A stretch of 16,094 nucleotides of DNA from assembly GCA_046597185.1 (NCBI GenBank), contig JBKJLF010000472.1:1-16094 (forward strand), written 5' to 3'. Position 1 is the stretch's first letter. Each line of letters starts with the position of its first letter. Position numbers and translations under genes: made by a program. The notes below the pieces were generated by a model, which saw only the letters and a program-made list of their open reading frames with translations, did not search any database and had not been told where the DNA came from. This DNA comes from CAMBDR01 sp046597185 (lineage in GTDB: Bacteria; Pseudomonadota; Gammaproteobacteria; Burkholderiales; Burkholderiaceae_D). Below, one piece after another: positions 6,865 to 14,258 of the stretch.

Positions 6865-6968
6865 TGAGTCCGATCAAAAAGGAATAGATAAACGAACCGC
6901 CGATGATAGAACAAATTAATAACCACGTCAAGAAAATAGGTCTTTAAGGTACTCTCAGTGAGGAAGCG

Positions 6969-7850
6969 ATGCAAGCCAACCGTTTGGCACAAATCCAGCA
7001 CAATCAAGCGTGGTTAGCCCCTTGGGCCGACTTGTTGGCCGTGCTGCAAGCGCAGACCCATACGCCTGATTTGCTGGCCAGCCTGAATCAGCAAGCGGTG
7101 CAGCGCGCGCTGTGTACTGCACAAAGCTTGCCGCTTCGCTTTGTGCCGCAAGCTGCCCTGCCCACCGATTGCGCGTATGAGAGTTTTATTTATGCCAGCG
7201 GCCAGGTGCCCAGCCGCGACAATTTGCATGATCTGTTCAACGCCCTGATTTGGCTCAGCTACCCACGTGTCAAACAACAATTAAACCAGATTCAAGCCCG
7301 ACAAATTGCCAAGGTGGGTATAGGCCAGGTGCGCGGCGCGGTGCGCGATGGCGTTACCTTGTTTGATGAAAACGCCGCCATTGTGGTCTTGCAAAATGAT
7401 TCTGAAGGCGCAGCCTTGGCCCAAGCCTTACGCCAGCACCAATGGCAACAGTTATTTGTAGAACAGCGCGCGTCCTTTGGGCGCAGCATTCAAGTACATT
7501 TATTTGGGCACGCTTTACTGGAAAAACTTTGTCAACCTTACAAAGCCATTACCGCGCATGCCTGGCTAATGTGGGCAGATGCCGGGTTTTTCGCTGCCAG
7601 TTCGGCCGATCAACAAGCCTGGATTGATGATAAGCTGGCACAACAGTTAGGTGAACAAACGCTGGGACTAACGCAGGAAAAAACGCTGGACACCCGCTGT
7701 TTTACGCCCTTGCCCGTCGCTGGCGTACCCGGGTGGTGGCCAGCGCAAGATGCCGCTTTTTACGCCGATGCAAGCGTCTTTCGTCCGCGCGCTGAAAAGC
7801 GCAAAGCACAACAGCCAACGGCAACCAGAATCGATCAGGAGGCGCTATGA
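6969..7850 (+). CDS. DUF3025 domain-containing protein
   Basis: 293 aa. The ATG at 6969 has GAGG 5 nt upstream. DUF3025 hallmarks are visible: YESFIYASGQVPSRDN (70-85), NLHDLFNALIWLSYPR (85-100), RGAVRDGVTLFDEN (122-135) and a later FGHALLEKLCQPYKAITAH block. The family is found in beta- and gammaproteobacteria and has no established biochemical function. The dense conserved D/N/H/R residues suggest an enzyme, but no catalytic residues can be assigned. No signal peptide is seen. The stop overlaps the start of the next gene (ATGA), so the two are translationally coupled and probably work together. Confidence 0.92.
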   Translation: MQANRLAQIQHNQAWLAPWADLLAVLQAQTHTPDLLASLNQQAVQRALCTAQSLPLRFVPQAALPTDCAYESFIYASGQVPSRDNLHDLFNALIWLSYPRVKQQLNQIQARQIAKVGIGQVRGAVRDGVTLFDENAAIVVLQNDSEGAALAQALRQHQWQQLFVEQRASFGRSIQVHLFGHALLEKLCQPYKAITAHAWLMWADAGFFAASSADQQAWIDDKLAQQLGEQTLGLTQEKTLDTRCFTPLPVAGVPGWWPAQDAAFYADASVFRPRAEKRKAQQPTATRIDQEAL

Positions 7851-8281
7851 TGGAACGTCAGGTACAGGATAAAGTAATTGCAGTGGCACGCTACGCCAAA
7901 ACTCGCCCGGAAGCGGTGAATTTTTTTCGGGTCGCGCTGGGGCTGCTGTATCTGGATAGCATCATGACCGAGCGCAAGCTGGACTTTAAAAAAATCGACC
8001 GCGCCTATAACCGCTTCATCTACCAGCAAATTGGCGCGGGGCATAGCATCACCAGTATTTTGCAATACATGAGCGGCTCCAAAGTACTGCCCGTGCTGGA
8101 ATCAGCACTATTTAGCCAAGCCTTTGCCGAACAGTGCAGCGATATTCCGCCAGAAAGAATTCCGCTCTTGCTGTCGGTAAATTTGGGCGTGGCGAAAGAT
8201 ATTTCCGGCCTGGGGGTAGAAGGGCCGGTGCGCGATTGGATCAGTTGGCGCGCCAAGGCGTGTTTGGGTGAAACTGATTAA
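7847..8281 (+). CDS. Hypothetical helical protein, 144 aa, coupled to the DUF3025 gene
   Basis: Start and upstream stop overlap as ATGA at 7847-7850. A strong AGGAGG sits 4 nt before the first ATG (7847) and 7 nt before the second, in-frame ATG (7850), so the second may be the real start, giving 143 aa. I do not recognise the family. The protein is helical and soluble: VIAVARYAKTRPEAVNFFRVALGLLYLDSI, then a charged region MTERKLDFKKIDRAYNRFIYQQIGAGHS, and a C-terminal part with LLSVNLGVAKDISGLGVEGPVRDWISWRA. No membrane segment or metal-binding motif is obvious. Its tight coupling to DUF3025 suggests a shared pathway or complex. Confidence 0.8.
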   Translation: MMERQVQDKVIAVARYAKTRPEAVNFFRVALGLLYLDSIMTERKLDFKKIDRAYNRFIYQQIGAGHSITSILQYMSGSKVLPVLESALFSQAFAEQCSDIPPERIPLLLSVNLGVAKDISGLGVEGPVRDWISWRAKACLGETD

Positions 8282-8312
8282 AAAATACCCCAACTCGCAC
8301 TGAAGTAGAAAA

Positions 8313-8336
8313 ATGGTAGCCATCTTGCGTTACCAT
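8313..8336. promoter_or_regulatory. Inverted repeat upstream of the first S9 peptidase
   Basis: ATGGTA (8313-8318) and TACCAT (8331-8336) are perfect inverted half-sites separated by 12 bp, in the 85-bp gap before the peptidase ATG. This could be an operator or a small leader hairpin. I see no convincing -35/-10 pair here. Confidence 0.3.
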
Positions 8337-8366
8337 GCTCATTCCTCCCTTCACGTTGAGAACTGT

Positions 8367-10397
8367 ATGGAAACCACGCCTGGCCCAAAAAACGCGCCGT
8401 TTGATGTGCAACAATTGCTTGATTTGAAACGCGTCACCGATGTGGTGGCCGCCCCCTGCGGCACCTGGGCTGCGGTGGCGGTGGAACGACTGAATCATGA
8501 TGCCAGCCAATATGTGATGGATTTATGGAAAGTGGCGCTCGATGGCTCAAGCCAGGCCTGGCAATTGACACGCGGTAAAAGCCGCGACCATGCGCCTCGT
8601 TTCATGGCCGATGGCACCCTGCTGTTTTTGAGCAACCGCAGCGATAGCGACAGTACCCCCAATGGCGATGCCGATGCAGATCAACGCGCACAAATCTGGT
8701 CACTCCCGGCCCACGGCGGCGAACCCGTGCGCCTGACCGATGAACCCTTGGGCATTAGCGCATTTCGCTGCGCCCGCACCAGTGACACGCTGGCCTGGCT
8801 CACGCCGGTCTGGCCCGGCGTAGCCCACGCAGACCAGCGCGAGCACGAACGCAAACGCGGCAAAAACGGCCCTTCCGCCCTGCACTACAAAACCATGCCG
8901 ATGCGCTATTGGGATGCATGGCTAAGCAACACCCGTTCTCACCTGATTGTGCAAGATGCCAACGGGCGGCGCGACTTAACGCCCAATGCACAGCGCGAAC
9001 TGGAGCAAGCCAGTTTTGACCTTTCCCCCAACGGCCAACAACTTGCCATCACCTGGCGCAACGAAGGCAGCGACCGGGTGGAAGAAGCCGGTTTGATGGT
9101 CTTCGATTTAAGCCGCGATTTAAGCTGCGATTTAAGCCACAACGCACAACGCCTGCTGGGCCATCAACCCCTGGCAGTCTTGCTCACCCCCTTGTTTAGC
9201 CCGGACAGCAGCCGCATCTTGTGCCAGATCGACCAGCGCTTCGAGCATGCCTGCCCAACCACGGGTTTGCGCATCATTGATGTGGCAAGCGGCAAGTCAA
9301 CCCCGCTCGCCCCGGCCTGGAACTGTTGGCCCACGCCGCAAGCCTGGCAGGCCGATGGCAACAGCGTATTTGCTACCGCGCATGATCAAGGCTGTACACC
9401 GATCTTCCAAATCGAATTGGCAACCGGCGATATTGTGCGCCTCACCGAGGAAGGCAGCCATGGCAAAATTAATTTTATCCAAGGCGCAGACGAATCGACC
9501 AAGCACAGCATTGTCGCGCTCAAATCGAGCTTGCTCAGTCCGCCGGAAGTATTGCATTCCCCCCTGCATAGCGGCATGCAATGCTTGCCCTGCGCCCAAT
9601 TATCCGGCTTTGATCCGGGCTGCATCAACGTCAGCATTGAAAACCAAAGCGCCATTTCAAGCGATCAACATCCTGTCCAATATTGGTTAATCCGCCCCGC
9701 CCAAAGCCCCCAGCCCGCCCCGGTTTTACTCTGGATACATGGCGGCCCCATGGGCGCATGGCAAGACGAATGGCATTGGCGCTGGAATGCCATGTTGGCG
9801 GTAGCCCAGGGTTACGCCTTGCTGCTGCCCAATCCGCGCGGCTCCACCGGATTTGGCCAAACCTTTACGGCTGGCGTCTGGGGTAACACCTGGGGCCAGC
9901 AATGTTATGAAGATATCCTCGCCGTGCTCGATCATATTGCCCCGCGCACTGATTTGAATGTGCAACGCATAGCGGCCATGGGCGGCTCGTTTGGCGGTTA
10001 TATGGCCAATTGGCTGGGCACCCAAACCACCCGCTTCAAATGTCTGATCAGTCATGCCGGCATTTATTCGATGTCCGCCATGACGGGCGTGACCGACCTT
10101 CCGGCGTTTTGGTATCTGGAAATGGATGGCGAACCCTATTCTGACCCGACCTGGTTCGACCGCTACTCACCCTCGCGCGGCATCAGCAAATGGCGCACGC
10201 CAACCCTGATCATTCATGGCGAACGCGATTACCGGGTGCCCATCAGCGAAGCGCTGGCCTTGTTTGAAGCCTTGCAATATCACCATGTAGAAAGTGAATT
10301 GCTGGTCTTCCCCGATGAAAACCACTGGATCTGCAAACCCAATAACATCCTCGTCTGGTATCAATCGGTATTTGAGTTTTTACAGCGTCATATCTGA
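8367..10397 (+). CDS. S9-family serine peptidase (acylaminoacyl/dipeptidyl-peptidase type)
   Basis: 676 aa from the ATG at 8367 (METTPGPKNAPFDVQQLL); in-frame codons from 8313 lie in the leader and overlap an inverted repeat. Only a weak GAG precedes the chosen start. The N-terminal two thirds is a beta-propeller with TolB/WD-like blades (DHAPRFMADGTLLFLSNRSD, FDLSPNGQQLAITW). The C-terminal alpha/beta-hydrolase domain begins at LLWIHGGPMGAW and has the triad Ser541 in GGSFGGYM, Asp621 in HGERDYRVP and His653 in DENHWI. The family cleaves short peptides, releasing N-acylated residues or dipeptides; no signal peptide is seen, so it is probably cytoplasmic. A 12-bp repeat adds DLSRDLSCDLSH near residue 250. 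It ends 99 bp before hom, which has its own promoter. Confidence 0.95.
   Translation: METTPGPKNAPFDVQQLLDLKRVTDVVAAPCGTWAAVAVERLNHDASQYVMDLWKVALDGSSQAWQLTRGKSRDHAPRFMADGTLLFLSNRSDSDSTPNGDADADQRAQIWSLPAHGGEPVRLTDEPLGISAFRCARTSDTLAWLTPVWPGVAHADQREHERKRGKNGPSALHYKTMPMRYWDAWLSNTRSHLIVQDANGRRDLTPNAQRELEQASFDLSPNGQQLAITWRNEGSDRVEEAGLMVFDLSRDLSCDLSHNAQRLLGHQPLAVLLTPLFSPDSSRILCQIDQRFEHACPTTGLRIIDVASGKSTPLAPAWNCWPTPQAWQADGNSVFATAHDQGCTPIFQIELATGDIVRLTEEGSHGKINFIQGADESTKHSIVALKSSLLSPPEVLHSPLHSGMQCLPCAQLSGFDPGCINVSIENQSAISSDQHPVQYWLIRPAQSPQPAPVLLWIHGGPMGAWQDEWHWRWNAMLAVAQGYALLLPNPRGSTGFGQTFTAGVWGNTWGQQCYEDILAVLDHIAPRTDLNVQRIAAMGGSFGGYMANWLGTQTTRFKCLISHAGIYSMSAMTGVTDLPAFWYLEMDGEPYSDPTWFDRYSPSRGISKWRTPTLIIHGERDYRVPISEALALFEALQYHHVESELLVFPDENHWICKPNNILVWYQSVFEFLQRHI
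9105..9140 (+). repeat. 12-bp tandem repeat, 3 copies, in the first S9 peptidase
   Basis: GATTTAAGCCGC, GATTTAAGCTGC and GATTTAAGCCAC in tandem, encoding DLSR-DLSC-DLSH. The insertion is in frame and lies in a surface-like loop of the propeller. The copies differ by one or two bases, so the expansion is not brand new. Confidence 0.9.
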
Positions 10398-10423
10398 ATC
10401 TGGCGATGGAACACGCAGCAAGA

Positions 10424-10452
10424 TTGAAAAATCTGGCCCATTCTGGTAACAT
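10424..10452 (+). promoter_or_regulatory. Promoter of hom (extended -10)
   Basis: TTGAAA (10424-10429), a 17-bp spacer and TAACAT (10447-10452) preceded by TGG give a sigma70 promoter with an extended -10. The start of transcription would be near 10459, giving a leader of about 38 nt before the ATG at 10497. Confidence 0.65.
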
Positions 10453-10496
10453 CCGTGCTGGCTTTTAAATATTATGCACGTCACTTGGAGCAGCAA

Positions 10497-11786
10497 ATGA
10501 AAATTGGTATGTTAGGTTTTGGCACAGTAGGGCAAGCAACGGTGAACACCCTGCGCAATAACGCAGATGAACACACCCGACGTTTTGCTGAGCCAGTCGA
10601 ATTAGTCGCCGTTGCCACCCGAACCCCGGCAAAAACCGCAGGACAAGTCGCCAATACCTGCCGTGTCAGCAATAATATTCTTGATGTCGTGAACGACCCG
10701 GAAGTGCAAGTCGTAGTCGAATTGATGGGCGGCATTGATGATGCACGCACTGCCATCCTCGCTGCCATCGAAAATGGCAAACACATTGTCACCGCCAACA
10801 AAGCCTTATTGGCCGCACACGGCAATGAAATTTTCCGCCGCGCAAAGGCTCGTGGTTGCATCGTGGCCTTTGAAGGCGCGGTCTGTGTCGCCATCCCGAT
10901 CATTAAAATCATGCGCGAATCGATGAGCGCCAACCGGATCGAATCGATTATCGGCATCGTCAACGGCACCTCTAACTTCATCCTGACCAAAATGCGTGAA
11001 GCTGGCCTGTCCTACGAAACCGCCGTGGCCGAAGCACAGCGCTTAGGGTTCGCCGAAGCCGACCCGTCATTCGATGTCAATGGCAACGACGCCGCGCATA
11101 AAATCACCATTCTCGCCTCGCTCGCCTTTGGCGTACCGCTCAATCTGGACGCCGTCCACATGACCGGCATTGCCAAAGTCCATATCGAAGACATTAAATA
11201 TGTGGAAACCCTGGGCTACCGCATCAAACTACTGGCTTGCGCCAAGCGCACTGAAAAAGGCTTGTTCGTCAGTGTAGAACCGACCCTGGTGCCACTGGGG
11301 CATATGCTGGCCAGCGTGAACGGTGAAATGAATGGCATTCATGTGGTGGGCAATATTGCCGGGCCTTCGTTTTACTATGGCGCAGGGGCTGGCGGCATGG
11401 CCACATCCAGCGCCATTGTGGGCGATATTCTGGAAATCGGCCGACTGCAACATGGCAAAAGCGCCCAGTTTGTGCCACTCAACGGCTTTGCCGCCGAACC
11501 GGTGGCAGCCAGTTATATTGATCCCGACGCCGTCGTCACGCCACGCTACCTGCGCTTTTCTGTTACTGACTCGGTCGGCGTGTTGGCTTCGATCAGCTCA
11601 GAATTGGCAAAGGCCGGCATTTCGGTTGATATTATCCATCAGGATGTCCCGAAAGATGGCCTGGCCAATGTGCTGGTGATGACCCATGATGTGGCTTTAG
11701 GTGCCTTAAACGACGCCTTGAAGTCTTTGCAGAAATTTAATTCCACTCATTTTGATATCGTCTCATTACCCGTTTTAGTTGGCTAA
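10497..11786 (+). CDS. hom: Homoserine dehydrogenase
   Basis: 429 aa. The enzyme reduces aspartate semialdehyde to homoserine with NAD(P)H, the branch point to threonine and methionine. I chose the ATG at 10497 because GGAG lies 6 nt upstream and the Rossmann motif GFGTVG (residues 7-12) follows at once; the GTG at 10455 lies next to the promoter. Lys102 in VTANKALL is the expected catalytic lysine. The segment from AQRLGFAEADP to the Lys of GNDAAHK fits the homoserine dehydrogenase signature. A C-terminal ACT domain (LRFSVTDSVGVLASIS...) suggests amino-acid feedback control, usually by threonine. Odd: the loop that is normally EAAVAGGIP reads EGAVCVAIP (126-134), with both glycines lost. No aspartokinase or thrC is adjacent; an S9 peptidase gene follows after 21 bp in what looks like one operon. 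Confidence 0.96.
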   Translation: MKIGMLGFGTVGQATVNTLRNNADEHTRRFAEPVELVAVATRTPAKTAGQVANTCRVSNNILDVVNDPEVQVVVELMGGIDDARTAILAAIENGKHIVTANKALLAAHGNEIFRRAKARGCIVAFEGAVCVAIPIIKIMRESMSANRIESIIGIVNGTSNFILTKMREAGLSYETAVAEAQRLGFAEADPSFDVNGNDAAHKITILASLAFGVPLNLDAVHMTGIAKVHIEDIKYVETLGYRIKLLACAKRTEKGLFVSVEPTLVPLGHMLASVNGEMNGIHVVGNIAGPSFYYGAGAGGMATSSAIVGDILEIGRLQHGKSAQFVPLNGFAAEPVAASYIDPDAVVTPRYLRFSVTDSVGVLASISSELAKAGISVDIIHQDVPKDGLANVLVMTHDVALGALNDALKSLQKFNSTHFDIVSLPVLVG

Positions 11787-11807
11787 TGTGTCAAGAAAGC
11801 GTCATCC

Positions 11808-13817
11808 ATGTCGTCCAGTGTATCCAGCAGCGCCAGCCTTCAAACTGAATTAAACCAAGCGTCACAGCAGTTGCCGCAGTTACCGCAGTTGCCGCAAGCG
11901 CAGCACCCGTATGGCACTTGGCCATCGCCGATTAGCGCCGCGCAGGTGGCCAGCGGCTCGCGCGCGCTGTCTTGCCCACAGTTGCAGGGCGATGATTGCT
12001 ATTGGCTGGAGAGTAGGCCTGCGCAAGCGGGCCGGATGACCTTATTGCGCCAACGCAATGACCACATTGAAGAGCTCACCCCCGCCCCTTACAATGTGCG
12101 CACCCGTGTGCATGAATATGGCGGCGGAGCCTATAGCGTCGATGCGCAACAAATCATCTTTTCCAACTTCAGCGACAATCAACTCTACCGCATCGATCTG
12201 GCGGGTGAATTGGAACGTATCACGGATGGCGATACGCTCTTGCGTTATGCCGATTTCAATTTCGACCCAACCCGCCAACGCTTGATTGGCGTCTGCGAAG
12301 ACCACCACCGATCCAGCTTGCAGCCGCAAAATACGATTTGCGCACTCGCGCTGGATGGCAGCGGGCAACGCACCATCCTGCTGCAGGGCGAAGATTTTTA
12401 TGCCGCGCCGCGCCTCTCGCCGGATGGCCGCCACCTGGCATGGTTGAGTTGGAACCACCCCGACATGCCATGGCAAGGCACCCGATTATGGCTGGCCGAA
12501 GTGAATACCGATGGCAGCTTGCGCACGCCACAATGCATCGCCGGCAGCCAACAAGAGTCGGTTGGCCAACCCACCTGGTCGCCCGATGGCGTTTTGTATT
12601 TTGTGTCCGACCGCAGCGACTGGTGGAATATTTACCGTTACGTGCAAGGCACGTGCCAATGCGTGCATGCGCGCGCAGCCGAATTTGGCGCACCGCACTG
12701 GAGTTTTGACCAGGCCATGTTTGGCTTTGTCAATGCCAATCAAATCATCTGCACTTGGTTGGACCAAGGCAGCAGCCAGTTGGGCCAGCTCGATTTGGCC
12801 AGCGGCATATTGAGCGACATCGCATGCCGTTATAGTGACATCCCCGCTCTACGGGTGGGACCAGAGTTCATCTTCATGGTGGCAGCGGCCAGCGATCAAG
12901 CCGCCAGTGCCGTACGTCTGGATTGGCGCAGCGGCCAAATTCAGGTGCTCGCCAAGGGCATGGATCAACTGCCCGCCAGCCGCTATCTCTCCACACCGCA
13001 AACCCTGTGCTACCCCAGTGAAGGGCGGACAGCCCATGCGTTTTACTACCCGCCCAAAAACGACGATTGCCAAGCCCCAGCAGGCAGTTTGCCACCCCTG
13101 ATCGTGATCGGTCACGGCGGCCCAACTGGCATGGCAACCCGCTCCTTCAAAATGACGATTCAATATTGGACCAGTCGCGGCTTTGCCATGCTCGATGTCA
13201 ATTATGGTGGCAGTGCCGGCTTCGGGCGCGCTTACCGCGATGCCCTCAAGGGTCAATGGGGCGTGGTGGATGTGCAAGATTGCGTCAACGGCGCGCGCTA
13301 TTTGGTCGGGCAAGGCGTAGTCAATCCGGAACAACTGATTATTCGCGGTGGCAGTGCCGGCGGCTTTACCACGCTCTCAGCCCTGATGTTTTACGATGTC
13401 TTTAAAACCGGGGCCTGTTACTACGGCGTGGCCGACCTGTCTTCGCTGGATCAGGATTCGCATAAGTTTGAATCCCATTACAACCAGTATTTGATCGCAC
13501 CGCCCCCCGCTCACACGGCGCTGTATCAACAACGCTCACCCTCCAACCATGCCGACAAGTTGTGCCGCCCCATGATCTTTTTCCAAGGGCAAGACGATAA
13601 GGTGGTGCCGCCAAGCCAATCAGAAAACATGGTTCAGGCCTTGCGCGAGCGCAATATTCCCGTCACCTACCTGGCCTTTGAAGGCGAAGGCCATGGCTTT
13701 CGTCAGGCCGCCAATATTCAACGCACACTGGAAGCGGAGCATTATTTTTATTGCAAAATATTCAACCTCCCACTACCACCAGAAGTTGTGCCAATCAACA
13801 TCGAAAACCTGGCCTGA
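11808..13817 (+). CDS. S9-family prolyl oligopeptidase-like peptidase
   Basis: 669 aa. After a low-complexity N-terminus (Ser-rich, then LPQLPQLPQ) the family sequence begins at HPYGTWPSPISAAQVASGS. A beta-propeller follows (VHEYGGGAYSV, FYAAPRLSPDGRHLAWLSW, PTWSPDGVLYFVSDRSDWWN). The alpha/beta-hydrolase domain starts at IGHGGPTGMA and carries Ser516 in GGSAGGFT, Asp597 in FQGQDDKVVPP and His629 in GEGHGFR, so the triad is complete. It is a distinct subfamily from the S9 peptidase at 8367-10397, not a recent duplicate. It is likely a cytoplasmic peptidase of oligopeptides. The start lies 21 bp after the hom stop with only a weak AAGAAAG as SD, so it is probably co-transcribed with hom. A downstream hairpin at 13852-13887 may end the transcript. 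Confidence 0.95.
   Translation: MSSSVSSSASLQTELNQASQQLPQLPQLPQAQHPYGTWPSPISAAQVASGSRALSCPQLQGDDCYWLESRPAQAGRMTLLRQRNDHIEELTPAPYNVRTRVHEYGGGAYSVDAQQIIFSNFSDNQLYRIDLAGELERITDGDTLLRYADFNFDPTRQRLIGVCEDHHRSSLQPQNTICALALDGSGQRTILLQGEDFYAAPRLSPDGRHLAWLSWNHPDMPWQGTRLWLAEVNTDGSLRTPQCIAGSQQESVGQPTWSPDGVLYFVSDRSDWWNIYRYVQGTCQCVHARAAEFGAPHWSFDQAMFGFVNANQIICTWLDQGSSQLGQLDLASGILSDIACRYSDIPALRVGPEFIFMVAAASDQAASAVRLDWRSGQIQVLAKGMDQLPASRYLSTPQTLCYPSEGRTAHAFYYPPKNDDCQAPAGSLPPLIVIGHGGPTGMATRSFKMTIQYWTSRGFAMLDVNYGGSAGFGRAYRDALKGQWGVVDVQDCVNGARYLVGQGVVNPEQLIIRGGSAGGFTTLSALMFYDVFKTGACYYGVADLSSLDQDSHKFESHYNQYLIAPPPAHTALYQQRSPSNHADKLCRPMIFFQGQDDKVVPPSQSENMVQALRERNIPVTYLAFEGEGHGFRQAANIQRTLEAEHYFYCKIFNLPLPPEVVPINIENLA
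11868..11894 (+). repeat. 9-bp tandem repeat, 3 copies, in the second S9 peptidase
   Basis: CAGTTGCCG, CAGTTACCG and CAGTTGCCG in tandem near the 5' end of the gene, encoding QLPQLPQLP before the conserved family sequence. It is in frame and in a likely disordered N-terminal tail. Confidence 0.85.
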
Positions 13818-13851
13818 CCCTGCTTCGCAGCCCGGCCCCGGCATTTTCACT

Positions 13852-13887
13852 GGAATTGCATTGATTGGAAAAGTCAATGCAAATTCC
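13852..13887 (+). terminator. Long hairpin after the second S9 peptidase
   Basis: GGAATTGCATTGA (13852-13864) pairs with TCAATGCAAATTCC (13874-13887): 13 bp with one bulged A and a 9-nt loop. It starts 35 bp after the stop. No U-run follows, so a classic intrinsic terminator is not assured; it may protect the 3' end of the hom-peptidase mRNA. Confidence 0.45.
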
Positions 13888-13990
13888 ATCACAAATTAAC
13901 GTACATTATTCCGTTACATCTTGACGACACCGAAAACAGACCAAACCAACGTCCCGCATCAGGCGTGATCTTTGACATGTGTTGGATTTT

Positions 13991-14076
13991 CATAGCGAAT
14001 AGCACTATTTTTTCAAATATTGCGTCAAGATACAAAAAAGTTCTTCTATATATCAGCAAAATAGTGCGATACTATG
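13991..14076. promoter_or_regulatory. Composite inverted repeat upstream of tetR (candidate operators)
   Basis: CATAG (13991-13995), 6 nt, GCACTATTTT (14002-14011) is mirrored by AAAATAGTGC (14058-14067), 4 nt, CTATG (14072-14076). Each arm is itself a dyad: AATAG-CA-CTATT at 13998-14009 and ATAGT-GCGAT-ACTAT at 14061-14075. The region is AT-rich and lies 180-270 bp upstream of the TetR gene at 14259. Two related dyads in inverted orientation are what one expects of paired operators; the bound protein is unknown. Confidence 0.45.
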
Positions 14077-14100
14077 GCCTGTAGTACTCCTACCCGGTAA

Positions 14101-14134
14101 GGCTTTTTGGATTCCATAAAAAAGCCGCCATAAT
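14101..14134 (+). promoter_or_regulatory. Hairpin overlapping a candidate promoter for the leader ORF and tetR
   Basis: GGCTTTTT (14101-14108) and AAAAAGCC (14119-14126) form an 8-bp stem. The same bases include TTGGAT (14107-14112), 16 bp before CATAAT (14129-14134), a passable -35/-10 pair. Transcription would begin near 14141, giving a leader of about 118 nt before tetR. Either reading (terminator-like hairpin or promoter) is possible. Confidence 0.35.
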
Positions 14135-14170
14135 TATATTAATATCAAACTTACAGCAGCGAGAAATACC

Positions 14171-14257
14171 ATGCAAATGACTTATCAATCTCCGCACTTC
14201 GCCAATGGGCGCGCCCTCCTTGGCAATCAACCCAACTTAACGCAAGGAGGGAATTAA
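14171..14257 (+). CDS. Putative 28-aa leader peptide upstream of tetR
   Basis: ATG at 14171 to TAA at 14255-14257 encodes MQMTYQSPHFANGRALLGNQ followed by PNLTQGGN. The stop ends one base before the ATG of tetR, and the tetR SD (AAGGAGG) lies within its last codons. A weak GAG lies about 9 nt before the ATG. The peptide has no transmembrane or signal character. Position and the SD-masking hairpin (14214-14251) suggest that its translation, rather than the peptide, matters for tetR expression. It could still be a chance ORF. Confidence 0.45.
   Translation: MQMTYQSPHFANGRALLGNQPNLTQGGN
14214..14251 (+). promoter_or_regulatory. SD-sequestering hairpin of tetR
   Basis: CCCTCCTTG (14214-14222) is perfectly complementary to CAAGGAGGG (14243-14251), a 9-bp stem with a 20-nt loop. 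The 3' strand is the tetR SD. Both strands lie inside the 28-codon leader ORF, so a ribosome translating that ORF would melt the stem and free the SD. Confidence 0.5.
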
Positions 14258-14258
14258 T

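Noticed and set aside
8313..8366. Upstream ATG start for the first S9 peptidase
   Set aside because: The extra 18 residues are not family-like, and the start overlaps an inverted repeat.
10455..10496. Upstream GTG start for hom
   Set aside because: It lies next to the -10 box and before the expected transcription start; the ATG at 10497 has a good SD and the Rossmann motif at the right distance.
12256..12693. 145-aa minus-strand ORF in the second S9 peptidase
   Set aside because: It lies antisense to a well-supported gene, with Arg/Gly-rich composition typical of shadows.
14046..14126. Possible metabolite riboswitch before tetR
   Set aside because: The hairpins here match no riboswitch core that I know; inverted operators and a promoter explain the region as well.
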